Source of the DNA: Fructobacillus durionis
GTDB lineage: Bacteria; Bacillota; Bacilli; Lactobacillales; Lactobacillaceae
NCBI RefSeq assembly: GCF_900112405.1
Contig: NZ_FOLI01000001.1
Span: 248,001-312,000 of the forward strand
Reading direction: 5' to 3'
DNA: 64,000 bases
Position 1 is the first letter of the stretch. Each line of letters opens with the position of its first letter. The notes under the pieces are model-generated. The model did not search any database. It was given only the letters and a program-made list of their open reading frames with translations, and was not told the origin of the DNA. Made by a program: the position numbers and the translations under genes. This document shows, piece after piece, positions 27,881 through 36,231 of this stretch.

Positions 27881-28435
27881 ATGAATAACATGGATAAGCG
27901 TACCGTATCACGGACGCAGAACTTGACGTTAACAGCCGTTGTGGCTGCCCTTTACGCCGCCATCACGATGATGGTGGCCCCAATCGGATTTGGACCTGTC
28001 CAGCTGCGATTGTCCGAAGGGTTGAACCACTTGGCCGCCTGGAACAAGCGCTATGTTGTCGCTTTGTCACTGGGTGTCTTAATTGCCAACTTGGTCTCAC
28101 CAATGGGCTGGATTGACTGGGTCTTTGGAACCTTGGACACGGTCATCATGACTGGGTTGACTTACTACTTGACCCGCAAGATTGCCTCACCATTGTTGAA
28201 GATTGTGATTTCAACGGTTTCTGTTTTGACTGTTGGTATGGCCATCTTGGCGGCAGAATTCACCTTTGCCTTTGCCATCAATGCGGCAGGTTCTTTTGCC
28301 CCTGACCATGCTGGGTCAATCTGGGCCAACTGGTTGTCATATTACATTTCACTTGTGCCAGGAGAATTTGTTTCTCTTGTCGTTGGTGGTATTGTTATCT
28401 TCGCTTTGTCAAAGTTTGTTGACTTGTCAAAGTAA
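27881..28435 (+). CDS. queT: QueT-family queuosine precursor transporter
   Basis: This 184-residue integral membrane protein has about five helices. It contains the family-typical segments LYAAITMMVAPIGFGPVQLRL and LSEGLNHLAAW near the N-terminus and YYISLVPGEF in the last third. QueT proteins are thought to import queuosine precursors (preQ1/preQ0), probably as ECF S-components; that role comes from riboswitch association across Firmicutes. ATG 27881 lies 5 nt after the AGGAG inside the preQ1-I element. A terminator follows. No queuosine biosynthesis gene is adjacent, consistent with salvage. Confidence 0.9.
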   Translation: MNNMDKRTVSRTQNLTLTAVVAALYAAITMMVAPIGFGPVQLRLSEGLNHLAAWNKRYVVALSLGVLIANLVSPMGWIDWVFGTLDTVIMTGLTYYLTRKIASPLLKIVISTVSVLTVGMAILAAEFTFAFAINAAGSFAPDHAGSIWANWLSYYISLVPGEFVSLVVGGIVIFALSKFVDLSK

Positions 28436-28451
28436 TCAAATAATTTTCATC

Positions 28452-28487
28452 AAAAAGTCCCGCTGGCTAGTTGCCAGCGGGACTTTT
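28452..28487 (+). terminator. Intrinsic terminator after queT
   Basis: AAAAGTCCCGCTGGC and GCCAGCGGGACTTTT form a 15-bp GC-rich stem. Confidence 0.9.
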
Positions 28488-28578
28488 CTAATTGGATTGG
28501 TTGATATCGTACTGATTGATGCTAATGTGAATGACAGGCATCATCTCCTTTGTTGTACATTCCTTCGGAGCCATTATT

Positions 28579-28638
28579 CTTATGAGAGAATTTCTGTATG
28601 AGAGTGTGCTTCTTTATGAGTACTTATCTTTATGAGAG
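28579..28638. repeat. Four direct TATGAG repeats at 16-18-bp spacing
   Basis: TATGAG occurs at 28581, 28597, 28615 and 28631. Three copies extend to TATGAGAG and most are preceded by T or TT. They lie between the queT terminator and the ilvE stop codon. The function is unknown. Confidence 0.6.
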
Positions 28639-28644
28639 ATTTGT

Positions 28645-29679
28645 TTAGTCGAGTGGGACATCGACTACCCAGCCAGTAGGACCGGTTTGATCGCCGTATT
28701 GAATACCAATCAAGCGGTCGTACAAGGCCTTGGTCTTAGGACCAACTTCTGTTTCAGAGTAGAAGACGTGCTTCTTAGCTTGGTGGGTAATGGAGCCAAC
28801 CGGTGAAATAACAGCGGCTGTTCCCATGGCACCAGCTTCAGCAAATTCGTCTAATTCATCAATGCTGATTGGTGTTTCAACGGGGTTCATGCCCATTTCC
28901 TTGGCCAAGTCAATCAAGGAGAACTTCGTGATTGAAGGCAAGATTGAAGGGGACTTAGGCGTCTTGAACTGACCGTCTTTTGTGATTCCGAAGAAGTTGG
29001 CTGAGCCTAACTCTTCAATGTATTGGTGTTGACGTGGGTCCAAGTAGACAACGTCTGAGAAACCGGCGCGGTGTGCTTCTTCTCCAGGAAGGAGGGAAGC
29101 CGCGTAGTTTCCACCGACCTTGGCTTGACCAGTACCACCGTGGGCAGCACGGTCGAATTCTGAAGTCACAAAGGCGGTTGGCTTCATGCCACCAGGGTAG
29201 TAGGCACCAACTGGTGTTGCATAGATGCGGAAGATGAAGTCCTTACCGGGCTTCACGCCAACCATTGGTGTGGTCGCAATCAACATGGGACGCAAGTAGA
29301 GCGAACCTCCTGATTCGTATGGTGGGACAAAGTCCTGGTTGGCTTTTACGACTGCCTTTGCGGCTTCGATAAAGTCGGGTACTGGGTAACCGGCCATCAA
29401 GAGTCGTTCGGCTGATTCGCGCATTCGCTTGGCATTTCGATCAGGTCGGAACAAGTTAATGCCACCGTCCTTTCGACGGTAAGCCTTCAAACCTTCGAAG
29501 ACTTCCTGACCATAGTGCAAGACAACGGCCGCTTCCGATAGCGTAATATTGGAATCAGTAATTAGTTTCCCTGGCTCCCAAGCACCATTATGGTATTCAG
29601 CTTGATAGCGGTAGGGAAGGTCTTTGTACGAAAAGTCAAGATTATCAAAATCTAACTCTTCGGCTGTGAGTTTAGTCAT
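28645..29679 (-). CDS. ilvE: Branched-chain amino acid aminotransferase
   Basis: IlvE interconverts Val/Leu/Ile and their 2-oxo acids using PLP. The 344-residue class IV aminotransferase contains VLHYGQEVFEGLKAYR (substrate site). The cofactor lysine is in GTGQAKVGGNYAAS (about 200). The ELGSANFFGITKDG strand and GTAAVISPVG near the C-terminus complete the fold. GGAAGGAAAG precedes the start. It is a single minus-strand gene, divergent from recU. The reaction direction in this organism (synthesis or catabolism) cannot be judged here because no other ilv genes are nearby. Confidence 0.95.
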   Translation of the reverse strand: MTKLTAEELDFDNLDFSYKDLPYRYQAEYHNGAWEPGKLITDSNITLSEAAVVLHYGQEVFEGLKAYRRKDGGINLFRPDRNAKRMRESAERLLMAGYPVPDFIEAAKAVVKANQDFVPPYESGGSLYLRPMLIATTPMVGVKPGKDFIFRIYATPVGAYYPGGMKPTAFVTSEFDRAAHGGTGQAKVGGNYAASLLPGEEAHRAGFSDVVYLDPRQHQYIEELGSANFFGITKDGQFKTPKSPSILPSITKFSLIDLAKEMGMNPVETPISIDELDEFAEAGAMGTAAVISPVGSITHQAKKHVFYSETEVGPKTKALYDRLIGIQYGDQTGPTGWVVDVPLD

Positions 29680-29714
29680 GGGGCAACTTTCCTTCCTAAT
29701 TTATTATTATAGGC

Positions 29715-29745
29715 ACTATATTAAAGTATTATTAGAAAATGTCAA
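29715..29745 (-). promoter_or_regulatory. Probable ilvE promoter
   Basis: On the minus strand TTGACA (29745-29740) is followed 19 bp later by TATAGT (29720-29715). The -35 is consensus; the spacing is long. Confidence 0.5.
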
Positions 29746-29774
29746 CACTTTTCTCATAAAACTGTCTCTTATTT

Positions 29775-29802
29775 TTGGCAGGATTCGCTCCTGTGCTAAA
29801 AT
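29775..29802 (+). promoter_or_regulatory. recU promoter
   Basis: TTGGCA at 29775-29780 and TAAAAT at 29797-29802, spacing 16 bp, with an upstream TGC (extended -10). Confidence 0.7.
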
Positions 29803-29833
29803 ATAGGAAGAAAAAAATCTTTTGGAGGACGAG

Positions 29834-30520
29834 ATGGTGAACTATCCAAAGGGTGTTTCGCACGGTCGATCATCCGTATCCAATCAATTAAGGGCTGGTA
29901 AGAAAACTCAGCGCGGTCTGGTTTTTGGTAAGCGTGGGATGGGGCTGGAAGACGAAATTAACGCAGCTAATGACTACTACTTGGCTGACCATTTAGCCGT
30001 TATTTATAAAAAGCCAACGCCCGTTACCATCGTGAAAGTGGATTACCCAGCCCGTTCAGCTGCTAAAATCACGGAAGCTTACTTCCAAAAGCCTTCTACT
30101 ACGGATTATAACGGTGTCTATCAGGGCCGTTACCTAGACTTTGACGCCAAGGAAACGAAAAACAAAACTTCCTTTCCTATGAAAAACATCCACGAGCACC
30201 AGGTCAACCACCTGGCTAACATCGTTTCCCAGGGTGGCGTCGGTTTTCTTCTTATTAAATTCACAACCCTGGACGAAACCTACCTGTATCCGGCACCAGA
30301 ATTGGTGGCTGCCTGGCAGCGTTTGGAGGGGCACAAGTCCATTTCCTATGACGATCTGGTCGCTGATTCCTACTTAGTGAAGCCTAGTCTGACACCTTCC
30401 TTGGACTACCTGAAAGCGGTGGATGATTATCTGGCGGACCTACTATCTGGTAAACGTTCGGACCGTCCCCGCTCGCAAAAAAATGGTGGAGATGATGGTG
30501 GGCAGGAGCTACCATCATGA
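29834..30520 (+). CDS. recU: Holliday junction resolvase RecU
   Basis: RecU cleaves four-way junctions in recombination and chromosome segregation. The 228-residue protein shows the family pattern: RGMGLEDEINAANDYY (about 35-50), YFQKPSTTDYNGVYQGRYLDFDAKETKNK with the D-x-E-x-K nuclease residues, and HEHQVNHL followed by GGVGFLLIKF. The start is ATG 29834, 5 nt after TGGAGGA; an upstream in-frame TTG overlaps that site. Its stop overlaps ypsA by 4 bp (ATGA), indicating translational coupling. In other Firmicutes recU commonly sits beside a penicillin-binding protein gene; none is present here. Confidence 0.95.
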   Translation: MVNYPKGVSHGRSSVSNQLRAGKKTQRGLVFGKRGMGLEDEINAANDYYLADHLAVIYKKPTPVTIVKVDYPARSAAKITEAYFQKPSTTDYNGVYQGRYLDFDAKETKNKTSFPMKNIHEHQVNHLANIVSQGGVGFLLIKFTTLDETYLYPAPELVAAWQRLEGHKSISYDDLVADSYLVKPSLTPSLDYLKAVDDYLADLLSGKRSDRPRSQKNGGDDGGQELPS

Positions 30521-31086
30521 GCCGGATTTGGGTCACGGGCTACCGTTCCTATGAATTAGGCGTCTTTAAGGACAACGACCCCAAAGTAAAAGTCATCAAG
30601 TACGCCTTAAAGCAGCGCTTGATTGAGCAAATTGAGCAGGGAATGGACTGGTTGATTACCGGGGGACAGCCGGGCATTGAGTTATGGGCTGCGGATTTAG
30701 TAGAAGATTTGAAAGCTGATTATCCAGAATTAAAACTAGCGGTTTTTGTTCCCTTTGAAGGTTTTGGTAAAAATTGGAAAGAGGGTAATCAGGCTATGCT
30801 GGCAAAGGCAAAGAGTCAGGCGGACTTTTACGCTGCTACCTATAAGGGCGACTACCAGGGGCCCTTCCAGCTGCAGGGCTACCAGGATTTTATCTTGAAT
30901 CATTCGGATGGCGCACTGTTGGTATACGACAAGGATTTTGAAGGTAAGTCTGCTTATGATGATAAGGCGATTGAAACTTTTCAGAGCAAAGCACCTTACC
31001 CGCTGAGCCGTATGGATATGGAAGATTTGCAGGAATATGCCAATGATTATCAGGAGATGATGAACGAGGCCCGTTGGAATAGTTAA
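30517..31086 (+). CDS. ypsA: YpsA-family protein (DUF1273, SLOG fold)
   Basis: The 189-residue cytosolic protein begins MSRIWVTGYRSYELGVF, the characteristic first strand-loop of YpsA/DUF1273. It also has the GGQPGIELWAADL nucleotide-binding-type loop (about 48-60) and a C-terminal YDKDFEGKSAYDDKAI segment. SLOG-fold proteins are proposed to bind nucleotide-like ligands. In Bacillus and Staphylococcus YpsA influences cell division next to gpsB; the same recU-ypsA-gpsB order is seen here. Translation is coupled to recU by an ATGA overlap. Confidence 0.9.
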   Translation: MSRIWVTGYRSYELGVFKDNDPKVKVIKYALKQRLIEQIEQGMDWLITGGQPGIELWAADLVEDLKADYPELKLAVFVPFEGFGKNWKEGNQAMLAKAKSQADFYAATYKGDYQGPFQLQGYQDFILNHSDGALLVYDKDFEGKSAYDDKAIETFQSKAPYPLSRMDMEDLQEYANDYQEMMNEARWNS

Positions 31087-31157
31087 AATTTGTCAATTTT
31101 TAGGACTCATTTAATCTTAGTTGGGAATAATAAAGTCATCCAAAGTGGGGCGAAGTA

Positions 31158-31186
31158 TTGCCCTAGTGCTTTTATACTGGTATGAT
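31158..31186 (+). promoter_or_regulatory. gpsB promoter
   Basis: TTGCCC at 31158-31163 and TATGAT at 31181-31186, spacing 17 bp. Confidence 0.65.
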
Positions 31187-31225
31187 AAATGTAATTCGAA
31201 GAATGAATTCAAAGGAGTGAATCTT

Positions 31226-31603
31226 TTGGCACAAGTTAAATATACACAAAAAGATATCTACGATCGCGTCTTTAAGCAAAAGCGTATGGGCGTGGGTTAC
31301 GATCCTGAAGATGTTGATGATTTCCTTGATGGTATCATCTCTGATTACGGGGTTTTCACAAAGCGCATTAAGGAATTGCAAGACCAAGTTGGTCAGTTGC
31401 AAAACGCTTTGCAGGCAGCACAAAACGAATTGGCAAATGAAGCAACTGCTCCACGTGCCGAAGCGCCTGTGCAAACGGCTGAAACAGTCGTTGAAGAAGC
31501 ACCAGCTGCTGAACCAAAGGAAGAAGTGCCAACGAACCTTGATTTGATCAAGCGTGTGGCTAACTTGGAACGTGCCGTGTTCGGTACAGATCACCAAGCT
31601 TAA
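31226..31603 (+). CDS. gpsB: Cell-division protein GpsB (DivIVA-like)
   Basis: GpsB links penicillin-binding proteins to the division and elongation machineries. The 125-residue product has the DivIVA-like N-terminal domain (YTQKDIYDRVFKQKRMGVGY, then DPEDVDDFLDGIISDY). A coiled coil follows (about 50-80), then an Ala/Glu/Pro linker, and a short C-terminal helix ends it (LDLIKRVANLERAVFG) for trimerisation. Start is TTG 31226, 8 nt after AAAGGAG. The frame is open further upstream, but that part contains the promoter and has no ribosome binding site. rnpB follows within 50 nt, as in Bacillus. Confidence 0.95.
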   Translation: MAQVKYTQKDIYDRVFKQKRMGVGYDPEDVDDFLDGIISDYGVFTKRIKELQDQVGQLQNALQAAQNELANEATAPRAEAPVQTAETVVEEAPAAEPKEEVPTNLDLIKRVANLERAVFGTDHQA

Positions 31604-31647
31604 TTTGGTAAAATCTGATAAAATATGTTGAAGGCCTTTTGGCTTTT

Positions 31648-32024
31648 GGCAGGTATTGAGTAATTGCGCATCGGTTATCCGGTGTGAGGAAGGTCCATGC
31701 TCGCACACTCTGCGATGAGTGTAGTGTTTGTGCTGGGATAAGAAATAAACCCAGGCGTACTTTGTACGACGGCGACTGAAAAGACTAAGGCTTTGCTATG
31801 TCTGAATAGGTCTGAAGGTGCCATAGAAACGTATTTCTAGATGAAAGTTTAGAATTTGAGACGAGGTAAACCCCACAAGCGGGCAACCCAAACTTTGGTA
31901 GGGGCGGCTGAACTAGTGAATTGAAATGATGTTCGGTATGGCTTTAATGCTTAGATAGATGATTACTGAAGGTTAGTGGTCCCCACTGCTAACTGGAACA
32001 AAACATGGCCTACAGATACCTGTC
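31648..32024 (+). ncRNA. rnpB: RNase P RNA, bacterial type B
   Basis: The catalytic RNA of tRNA 5' processing. Diagnostic conserved blocks appear in order: GAGGAAGGTCCATGCTCGCAC, the GTAGTGTTTGTGC segment, GAGACGAGGTAAACCCCACAAGCGGG (first 20 bases conserved), CCCAAACTTTGGTAGGGG, and the 3' ACAAAACATGGCCTACAGA. The ends are set by pairing of GGCAGGTAT (31648) with ATACCTGTC (to 32024) as helix P1, so they are good to a few bases. A -10-like TAAAAT lies at 31619-31624. Downstream is a terminator. Confidence 0.97.
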
Positions 32025-32028
32025 GGGG

Positions 32029-32052
32029 AGCTCGCGTAAGCGGGCTTTTTTT
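32029..32052 (+). terminator. Intrinsic terminator after rnpB
   Basis: AGCTCGC-GTAA-GCGGGCT then a T-run. Confidence 0.85.
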
Positions 32053-32100
32053 ATTGCCTTTTTTACACTAACTTGAGGTGATTCCATGAATGACCGCCGT

Positions 32101-32130
32101 TTGAAATTACCGGGCTGTCTGTTCTACAAT
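32101..32130 (+). promoter_or_regulatory. Promoter of the aldo/keto reductase gene
   Basis: TTGAAA at 32101-32106 and TACAAT at 32125-32130, spacing 18 bp. Confidence 0.6.
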
Positions 32131-32158
32131 GGTGATGAAGAAATAAAGGAGGCAATTC

Positions 32159-33085
32159 ATGGCAGAAACAATTTTGCAGAAGACAACTAAGCTATCGAAT
32201 GGTGTCGAAATGCCAGTCTTTGGTCTTGGTGTTTGGAAGTCATCGAACCAGCAGGCTGCTGATTCAGTTCGAGCAGCGGTTAAGCATGGTTATCGTTTGA
32301 TTGATACGGCTAAGCAGTATGGAAACGAAGCCGGAGTTGGTTATGGTATCCAACAAGCTTTGGTGGAGAACCACTTAAACCGTAAGGACCTCTTTATTAC
32401 AACAAAGATTTTTAACGGTGATCAGGGCTATGTTTCAACACTGGAAAACTTTAAAGAGCAGTTGAAGCGTTTGCGTTTGACCTACGTGGATTTGTTGCTG
32501 ATTCACTGGCCTGTTGATGGTAAGTACCTGGACACTTGGAAGGCGCTTGAAAAGCTTTACCATGATGGTAAGGTTCGTGCCATCGGTGTTTCAAATTTCG
32601 ATGAGGCCAACTTGGCAGACATCGAAAGGTTGGATGGCTTGATGCCACAGGTTAACCAAATGGAATTCAATCCCTTGATCCAAGAAAAGCACTTATTAAC
32701 TAAGATGAACGGTTTAGGTGTTGCAATGGAAGCCTGGTCACCACTTGGTGGTGGGGAGGCCTTGTCTGACCCAACCGTTCAGGCCATTGCGGATAAACAT
32801 GGCAAGACAGCTGCTCAAGTCATCTTGCGTTTTGACTATCAAATGGGTGTGATTACCATTCCAAAGTCAAGCCACGAGGAGCGCATCGTTGCGAACTCAC
32901 AAATTGATGATTTTGAATTATCAGACGAAGAAATGAAGCAAATCCAAGCCATGGACAAAGAGAAGCGTTCCATTTGGCACGGTGACTTTGCCTGGCATAA
33001 GGGCTCAGAGGAGACTGGAACCAAGGATTCTGTTTCTTACTGGGACGATAACGATGAGTATCTAAACAAAGAAGTGACCTACTAA
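32159..33085 (+). CDS. Aldo/keto reductase
   Basis: This NAD(P)H-dependent carbonyl reductase has 308 residues. The AKR catalytic tetrad is visible: Asp in LIDTAKQYGNE, Tyr in the same motif, Lys in FITTKIF, His in LLLIHWPV. A cofactor-binding segment VITIPKSSHEERI lies near 240. It resembles the 2,5-diketo-gluconate reductase/YtbE group, with a C-terminal extension of about 25 residues rich in Trp/Asp. The start is ATG 32159 after AAAGGAGG. It is a single gene between promoter and bidirectional terminator. The physiological substrate is unknown. Confidence 0.9.
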   Translation: MAETILQKTTKLSNGVEMPVFGLGVWKSSNQQAADSVRAAVKHGYRLIDTAKQYGNEAGVGYGIQQALVENHLNRKDLFITTKIFNGDQGYVSTLENFKEQLKRLRLTYVDLLLIHWPVDGKYLDTWKALEKLYHDGKVRAIGVSNFDEANLADIERLDGLMPQVNQMEFNPLIQEKHLLTKMNGLGVAMEAWSPLGGGEALSDPTVQAIADKHGKTAAQVILRFDYQMGVITIPKSSHEERIVANSQIDDFELSDEEMKQIQAMDKEKRSIWHGDFAWHKGSEETGTKDSVSYWDDNDEYLNKEVTY

Positions 33086-33092
33086 GATAAAT

Positions 33093-33126
33093 AAAAAGAC
33101 GACTCGCTTTGAGTCGCCTTTTTTTA
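33093..33126. terminator. Bidirectional terminator between the reductase and fni
   Basis: AAAAAGacGACTC-GCTTT-GAGTCgcCTTTTTTT; the two convergent genes end on either side. Confidence 0.85.
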
Positions 33127-33129
33127 TGC

Positions 33130-34170
33130 TTAAAATTGTTGCATTGTGTTTTTGAGATTTGCGGAATAAAGCCGCTTGGCTGCTCGTAATTCAGCTGGCG
33201 TTTTGGCTCCTAGCAAAGTCATGTAGAGGGGGAGCTGTTGCTGCCAGAGTTCGATTTCTGCCTGCAGACCAGCCTGTCCGTCACGCATGAGCGTGTCGAG
33301 AAAGTGACCTGCGGAAGAAACAGCGTTGGCCCCAAGCATGAGTGCGGTTGTGACATCCTTGGCCGATTGAATGCCGCCTGTGGCAATAATCGGACTTTTC
33401 ACTCCGACTTTTTCAGCTGCGAGAAGTGATTCAACAGTGGAAAGACCAAAGGAGGATAAGTCCAATGGGTTTTCATGCTTTCGATCACGGGCCTGTTCGA
33501 TTTGGGCAAAGGAGGTGCCGTTCCCACCGCCAATGTTAATCGCGGCTGGATGGAGAGCGTCCAATTGCTTTAGCAAATCAGTCCCCATACCAAAGCCAAC
33601 TTCTTTGATGATGACAGGAACGGGGGACTTGGCGATGATAGTGGCCAAGTTGTCTAACCAGTAGAAAGAACGGTCACCCTCGGCCATGGCCAGTTCTTGG
33701 CCAACGTTGATGTGCAATTCAATGGCATTGGCATCAATCATGTCGACGGCTGCCCGCACGTTTTCAATTGGGTGGTCGGCGCCAAGGTTGGCAATTAGGA
33801 ATCCGTCGGGGTTCTTTTCACGAACAATTTTGAAGGAATCGGCCTGTGCCAGGTCCTTCAAGGCAACGGACTGGGAACCAACGGCCATGGCAATGTTGGT
33901 TTTAGCAGCGGTGCTAGCTAGGTCCGCATTGACTCGCTTCGTTGATTCCGAGCCACCTGTCATGGCTTCAATGTAGAAGGGCCAGTCAAAGTGATGGTCG
34001 AAAACTTGGACGGCTGCTTGGACTTCTTCTAGTGAGATGTCTCGGAGTGTTCCGGGAATCCAGCGGATATCATCAAAAGTCGCGCCCACTTGGGGGTTTT
34101 CACCCTCACGCCAGAATTTAGTGGCAAGCGAGAGGTGTTCGTTTTTTCGATTGGACTGGGGTGTGTTCAT
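33130..34170 (-). CDS. fni: Type 2 isopentenyl-diphosphate isomerase
   Basis: Fni converts IPP to DMAPP with FMN and NADPH, the last step of this operon's pathway. The 346-residue TIM-barrel protein shows HLSLATKFWRE (N-terminus), the PFYIEAMTGGS and LIANLGADHP segments, the flavin-binding GGGNGTSFAQIE (about 213-224), and ATGGIQSAKDV followed by ALMLGANAVSSAG. It is the last gene of the mva operon, starting 15 nt after mvaK2 and ending at the shared terminator. Confidence 0.96.
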   Translation of the reverse strand: MNTPQSNRKNEHLSLATKFWREGENPQVGATFDDIRWIPGTLRDISLEEVQAAVQVFDHHFDWPFYIEAMTGGSESTKRVNADLASTAAKTNIAMAVGSQSVALKDLAQADSFKIVREKNPDGFLIANLGADHPIENVRAAVDMIDANAIELHINVGQELAMAEGDRSFYWLDNLATIIAKSPVPVIIKEVGFGMGTDLLKQLDALHPAAINIGGGNGTSFAQIEQARDRKHENPLDLSSFGLSTVESLLAAEKVGVKSPIIATGGIQSAKDVTTALMLGANAVSSAGHFLDTLMRDGQAGLQAEIELWQQQLPLYMTLLGAKTPAELRAAKRLYSANLKNTMQQF

Positions 34171-34185
34171 CAGTCTTTCCTCATC

Positions 34186-35232
34186 TTAATTTTGGTCAAT
34201 GACGCTTAGGCCGGCCGTACGGGCGGCCGTTTTTACAGGGAGCAAACTGTGCTCATCGTTTCCAACGACAAAGCCGTTATCACCGAAACCGGCTCCTGAA
34301 ATCTTTCCAGCTAAATCCAGACGCTTAATAATCGCTAGGAAGGTTGCAAGCTTTTCGGTCTGGTAGTCATCAGGAAGAGCCTCAACAAGGGCCTCCTGAT
34401 TGTCCTTTAAGGCTTTTTTAAAGCCATCGTAGTCTTCGGCCTGAATGGCTGACTTAGCGGCTTCCACGGCCTTTTTAGAGGCTGAAAGTAATTCGGACAA
34501 GTCCGTCGTCTTTGCCAGGGCCTTACGGGTTGAAGCAGGCTGGCGACTGGCAACAATTTGAAAAGTCCAACCGGCTGGCCAATTTAGTGGTGTCACCGCC
34601 ATTTCAGACCAGTCGAGGGTTTTGTAGTCTGAAATTTGCCAAATCTTCTTTTCGGCTAACCAGACCGGTGCCTGGTAGCAGATCGATTGATCATAGGCAG
34701 CTGTGGCAATGTCGCCAAGTGAACCGGACCCCTGTACAAGGTAGTGGGCGAAGGCGGCTTCTTTAAAGACGCTTGATGGATTATTGTCCTCTAACAAGCT
34801 GGCGTGAAGGGCCTTGATAATGGCCACCGTTACAGCGGCTGAGGAGCCTAATCCCAACTTTCCCTCTTTTGATTTCATGGTTGAACGAATTAAAAGGGTG
34901 ACGGTTGGTAAAGGTTTTTCACCATCAAGGAAGAGTTCTTGGTGTGCCTGATGAAAGACGGCCAAAGCAGCCCGGATAAAAGTCCAGGAGCCGGTGGCTA
35001 GGTCGGCCGTTGTAATGGCCTGCACTTTCTTCCAATTGGTTTGGTAAGGGGCTTCGTATTGATCAGATTGTAAAATAATCTGATTCGTCGATTCTGGTGA
35101 ATCAGTATGTATATCAACCGTCATGCCACGGTCAACAGCTGCGATGATTGCGGGCTGTCCTGGTGTGGTAACGGCGTATTCTCCGGCTAAAAAGAGTTTA
35201 CCGGGGACGGTGATGTGTAAAGAATTATTCAT
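34186..35232 (-). CDS. mvaK2: Phosphomevalonate kinase
   Basis: This GHMP-family kinase phosphorylates mevalonate-5-phosphate. The 348 residues begin with the substrate strand VPGKLFLAGEYAVTTPGQPAI (first 20 cited as typical). The ATP-binding GHMP motif 2 is GKLGLGSSAAVTV (about 130-142) and the C-terminal motif 3 is ISGAGFGDNGFVVGN. Its start overlaps the mvaD stop by 8 bp, so the two are translationally coupled. The operon order mvaK1-mvaD-mvaK2-fni is standard in lactic acid bacteria. Confidence 0.95.
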   Translation of the reverse strand: MNNSLHITVPGKLFLAGEYAVTTPGQPAIIAAVDRGMTVDIHTDSPESTNQIILQSDQYEAPYQTNWKKVQAITTADLATGSWTFIRAALAVFHQAHQELFLDGEKPLPTVTLLIRSTMKSKEGKLGLGSSAAVTVAIIKALHASLLEDNNPSSVFKEAAFAHYLVQGSGSLGDIATAAYDQSICYQAPVWLAEKKIWQISDYKTLDWSEMAVTPLNWPAGWTFQIVASRQPASTRKALAKTTDLSELLSASKKAVEAAKSAIQAEDYDGFKKALKDNQEALVEALPDDYQTEKLATFLAIIKRLDLAGKISGAGFGDNGFVVGNDEHSLLPVKTAARTAGLSVIDQN

Positions 35233-36184
35233 AGGAAATGCCTGGTCCTGGAGTTGCGATGTCGAATTGAATCTTGCGGAAACGTTCTGCTAAGTATTCC
35301 TTGATTGCTTCAGCCTGTTCACGATTGGTAATGATTTTGACGTTTGGACCAGCGTCCATTGTAGCGTAGGCGATGTAGCCTTTGGCACGGAGTGCCTTCA
35401 CTTCATTCAATACCTTCATGGTGTTTTGGTTGAAGTAGGTGAAGCGTTGCTTCGTTGCGGTCAGGTTTAAATCGTGCATGGCCAGCGCGTTTTTTTCGGC
35501 GATTTGGCCGACACGGTCAAGGTCGGCATTGGCCAGCGCGACTTTCATATCTTCCAATTGCTTAGCTGACTCATCGACCCAGGCCTGGTAGTTAGGGGAT
35601 GTTTGAGCCCGTTGCATACCATCCGAGGAAGAAACCTTCTTCACCATACCTGAAATGCGGCAGACAACCAGTGCGATTGGTAGGTCTGGTACATCGAGGT
35701 GGTGGGCGTATGAGCTCTTGTCATCGTGTCCCTTATCCCAAATGGCAAAGTCTGGGAAGAAGGAGCGGGTGGCAGAACCAGAACCACGACGGGCTAGGCG
35801 GGAGAGCTCTTCCAATGAAAGGTCCCAGCCGTTGTGCTTGGCAACAGCAGCCGTTAAAGCGGCAAAGGATGAGGCTGAGGAGGCCAAACCAGCTGAGAGT
35901 GGCACTTTATTTTCTGAAATCACACGAAGGGGTGGGAAGTTGCCCATTTCTTCGCGTAAGATGTTTAGAAATTGGTGAACGCGCTTGCCGTCTTGAGGCA
36001 GTTCATTAATCAATAGTGAGTCTTCATCAGCCTCTTCCACCCGAGTCTTGGTGTAGTATTCATCGAGTGTGAGGGAGAGCGATGAGGTTGTGGGTAAATT
36101 CAAAACTGGATCAGCTTTTCCCCAGTATTTAATCAAGGCGATGTTTGTGTGGGCAATTGCCGTTTGACCTTTTGTTTCCGACAT
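35225..36184 (-). CDS. mvaD: Diphosphomevalonate decarboxylase
   Basis: MvaD decarboxylates mevalonate diphosphate to IPP. The 319-residue GHMP enzyme shows AHTNIALIKYWGKAD near the N-terminus and TTSSLSLTLDEYYTKT. The phosphate loop SAGLASSASSFAALT lies at about 100-114 and the catalytic Asp is in MDAGPNVKI near the C-terminus. The start is ATG 36184, preceded by AAGGAG; the frame is open 22 codons further upstream into the mvaK1 gap without a ribosome binding site. Confidence 0.96.
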   Translation of the reverse strand: MSETKGQTAIAHTNIALIKYWGKADPVLNLPTTSSLSLTLDEYYTKTRVEEADEDSLLINELPQDGKRVHQFLNILREEMGNFPPLRVISENKVPLSAGLASSASSFAALTAAVAKHNGWDLSLEELSRLARRGSGSATRSFFPDFAIWDKGHDDKSSYAHHLDVPDLPIALVVCRISGMVKKVSSSDGMQRAQTSPNYQAWVDESAKQLEDMKVALANADLDRVGQIAEKNALAMHDLNLTATKQRFTYFNQNTMKVLNEVKALRAKGYIAYATMDAGPNVKIITNREQAEAIKEYLAERFRKIQFDIATPGPGISYE

Positions 36185-36231
36185 GGAAAACTCCTTTTGC
36201 TTTATAAAAGTAGTGGAAAAGTGCTGAATCT

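Noticed and set aside
31121-31225. 35-codon upstream extension of gpsB
   Set aside because: It contains the promoter and has no ribosome binding site; AAAGGAG points to TTG 31226.
32086-32190. 34-codon frame with GAGGTGAT upstream, overlapping the aldo/keto reductase start
   Set aside because: The promoter of the reductase (32101-32130) lies inside it, so the transcript would probably not include its start.
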